Source of the DNA: Kitasatospora arboriphila | GTDB taxonomy: Bacteria; Actinomycetota; Actinomycetes; Mycobacteriales; Mycobacteriaceae | Assembly (NCBI RefSeq): GCF_000717275.1 | Contig: NZ_JNYV01000014.1 | Coordinates: 1-64,000 of the forward strand | Direction of reading: 5' to 3' | DNA length: 64,000 nt | In this document: positions 63,036 to 64,000 of the stretch, piece by piece | Position numbering within the stretch: position 1 is the first letter of the stretch | How the letters are laid out: each line of letters starts with the position of its first letter | Notes under the pieces: generated by a model | Seen by the model: the letters and a program-made list of their open reading frames with translations, nothing else | Databases searched by the model: none | Told to the model about the DNA's origin: nothing | Made by a program: the position numbers and the translations under genes

Positions 63036-63224
63036 TTCTCGGCTGTTGGGCATTCAAACGGCCACAAACGCCAGGAGTACGAGGAGGCTCTCCAGCCGGC
63101 TTGGTGACGAGCAATGAGGCGCGCTTACAACGCTCGGCATGGCCCTGACGCCTCGCAGCGGTCCCGACAGACGTTTGAAGTTTCATTCTGAGCGGATCCG
63201 CCGGCGGATCGGGAAAGAGGCATC

Positions 63225-63989
63225 GTGGCCGTGGCCATACCAAAGCCGATCAAACAGTCCGAGATCGTGGCACGGGCGATCACCGAGCAAATCGTCAACC
63301 AGCGGTTGCTGGAGGGCACGCGTCTCGACAACGAGAAGACGATGCTCGACACGTTCCGGGTGGGACGGAGCACTCTGCGGGAGGCACTGCGCTTGCTCGA
63401 GAGTCGGGGGCTACTAACAATTCGAGCCGGACGCGACGGAGGACCGGTGGTCCGTCAACCCCAGCCTGCTGATCTCGGTGAGGCTCTAACGCTTCTGATG
63501 CAGTATCAGGACGTCCCCTTCTCAAAGCTCTTCGAGGCACGACAGGCCCTTGAGCCCATGCTCGCCCGTATGGCAGCACTTAACATGGACGCAGCGACAC
63601 TCGAGCGGCTCAGGCTGATAAACAGAGACATTGCGCAGAACGTAGGCGACCGAGAAGTCTTTCGATATCGAAACTTTGAGTTCCACCAAGTAATCGCTGC
63701 TGCGGCAGGAAGTCCCGTGCTGGAGTTGCTGACGTCGATGCTCGAATCAGTTGCCGACGGACTTGCCTTTGGGGCCGTTGCTGGCGACTTCACCCAAGAA
63801 CATCGTATTGGCGCGATCAGAGCGCACGAACGCATTATTCGTGCACTCACCGAAAAGGATCCTGATGCAGCCGAGGATGAGATGCGTCGCCACCTCGACG
63901 AAGGCAACAGCGCCTGGCTGAGAGCCTATCGAGACCTGCCACCCCATCCCTGGGTGGGATCGAGCACCGCATCGGGACGCAGCTTGTAG
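63225..63989 (+). CDS. GntR/FadR-family regulator
   Basis: A 254-residue repressor. The N-terminal winged helix is EIVARAITEQIVNQRLLEGT, MLDTFRVGRSTLREALRLLE, SRGLLTIRAGRDGG. The C-terminal FCD all-helical domain (about 90-235) has LFEARQALEPMLARMAAL, the FEFHQVIAAAAGSPVLELL metal-site helix and HERIIRALTEKDPDAAEDEM. Start GTG 63225 after AAAGAGG. It lies after the transporter receptor and most likely controls the importer, with an organic acid or similar as effector. Confidence 0.85.
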   Translation: MAVAIPKPIKQSEIVARAITEQIVNQRLLEGTRLDNEKTMLDTFRVGRSTLREALRLLESRGLLTIRAGRDGGPVVRQPQPADLGEALTLLMQYQDVPFSKLFEARQALEPMLARMAALNMDAATLERLRLINRDIAQNVGDREVFRYRNFEFHQVIAAAAGSPVLELLTSMLESVADGLAFGAVAGDFTQEHRIGAIRAHERIIRALTEKDPDAAEDEMRRHLDEGNSAWLRAYRDLPPHPWVGSSTASGRSL

Positions 63990-64000
63990 CGACGACACGC

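Overview
The window is GC-rich, densely coded DNA with GTG and TTG starts alongside ATG. It carries Lsr2, DUF3263, F420-type luciferase-like and mycobacterial-type alpha-keto-acid decarboxylase genes. This points to a mycolate-containing actinobacterium (Mycobacteriales; Gordonia, Rhodococcus or Williamsia are plausible, but the genus is inference). No rRNA, tRNA, CRISPR array or complete insertion sequence was recognised.

Layout. 0-11 kb is a signalling and decay zone: the 3' end of a uricase gene, a peptidoglycan-binding-like ORF, a GAF gene fused to a DJ-1/PfpI relic, an Abi_C protein, an ECF sigma factor, a GAF-ANTAR regulator, a frameshifted receiver/PIG-L deacetylase, a divergent EAL-DICT / GGDEF pair sharing a perfect 17-bp palindrome, and a twice-frameshifted GAF-ANTAR gene. 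A ~90-bp imperfect repeat occurs at 2709 and 10925. 11-27 kb is metabolic: TetR plus acyl-CoA ligase divergent from an MFS exporter, an F420-type oxidoreductase and a SnoaL-like protein; then a ThDP decarboxylase, a FUSC membrane protein, a carotenoid oxygenase, a membrane-protein gene with a ruined paralogue, an FAD oxidoreductase and secreted proteins. 27-42 kb has a secretory lipase and two MFS-plus-giant-ATPase-regulator pairs (LuxR/LAL type and AfsR/SARP type), an FAD monooxygenase with an HD protein, and a hemerythrin. 42-47 kb has a GH26 hydrolase, a PAS-GGDEF protein and an HNH nuclease with an excalibur tail.

47.5-57 kb looks like a defence/mobility island: a DUF1016/YhcG nuclease, Lsr2, a three-gene tyrosine-recombinase cassette, a two-gene GTPase cassette with a 5' frameshift, and a two-gene overlapping operon that pairs a coiled-coil protein with a DUF4041 plus T5orf172 (GIY-YIG) nuclease, the domain pair of the phage-entry nuclease SNIPE. 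This last operon is my best candidate for an undescribed system. 57-64 kb holds a TetR gene coupled to an internally deleted MFS gene, DUF3263, and an SsuABC/TauABC-like ABC importer with two permeases, a divergent lipoprotein receptor and a FadR-type regulator.

At least nine loci are broken by frameshift, deletion or fusion. Some are plainly decayed (several lesions or missing domains). Single-base cases (PIG-L, GTPase) could be sequence errors and need read-level checking.
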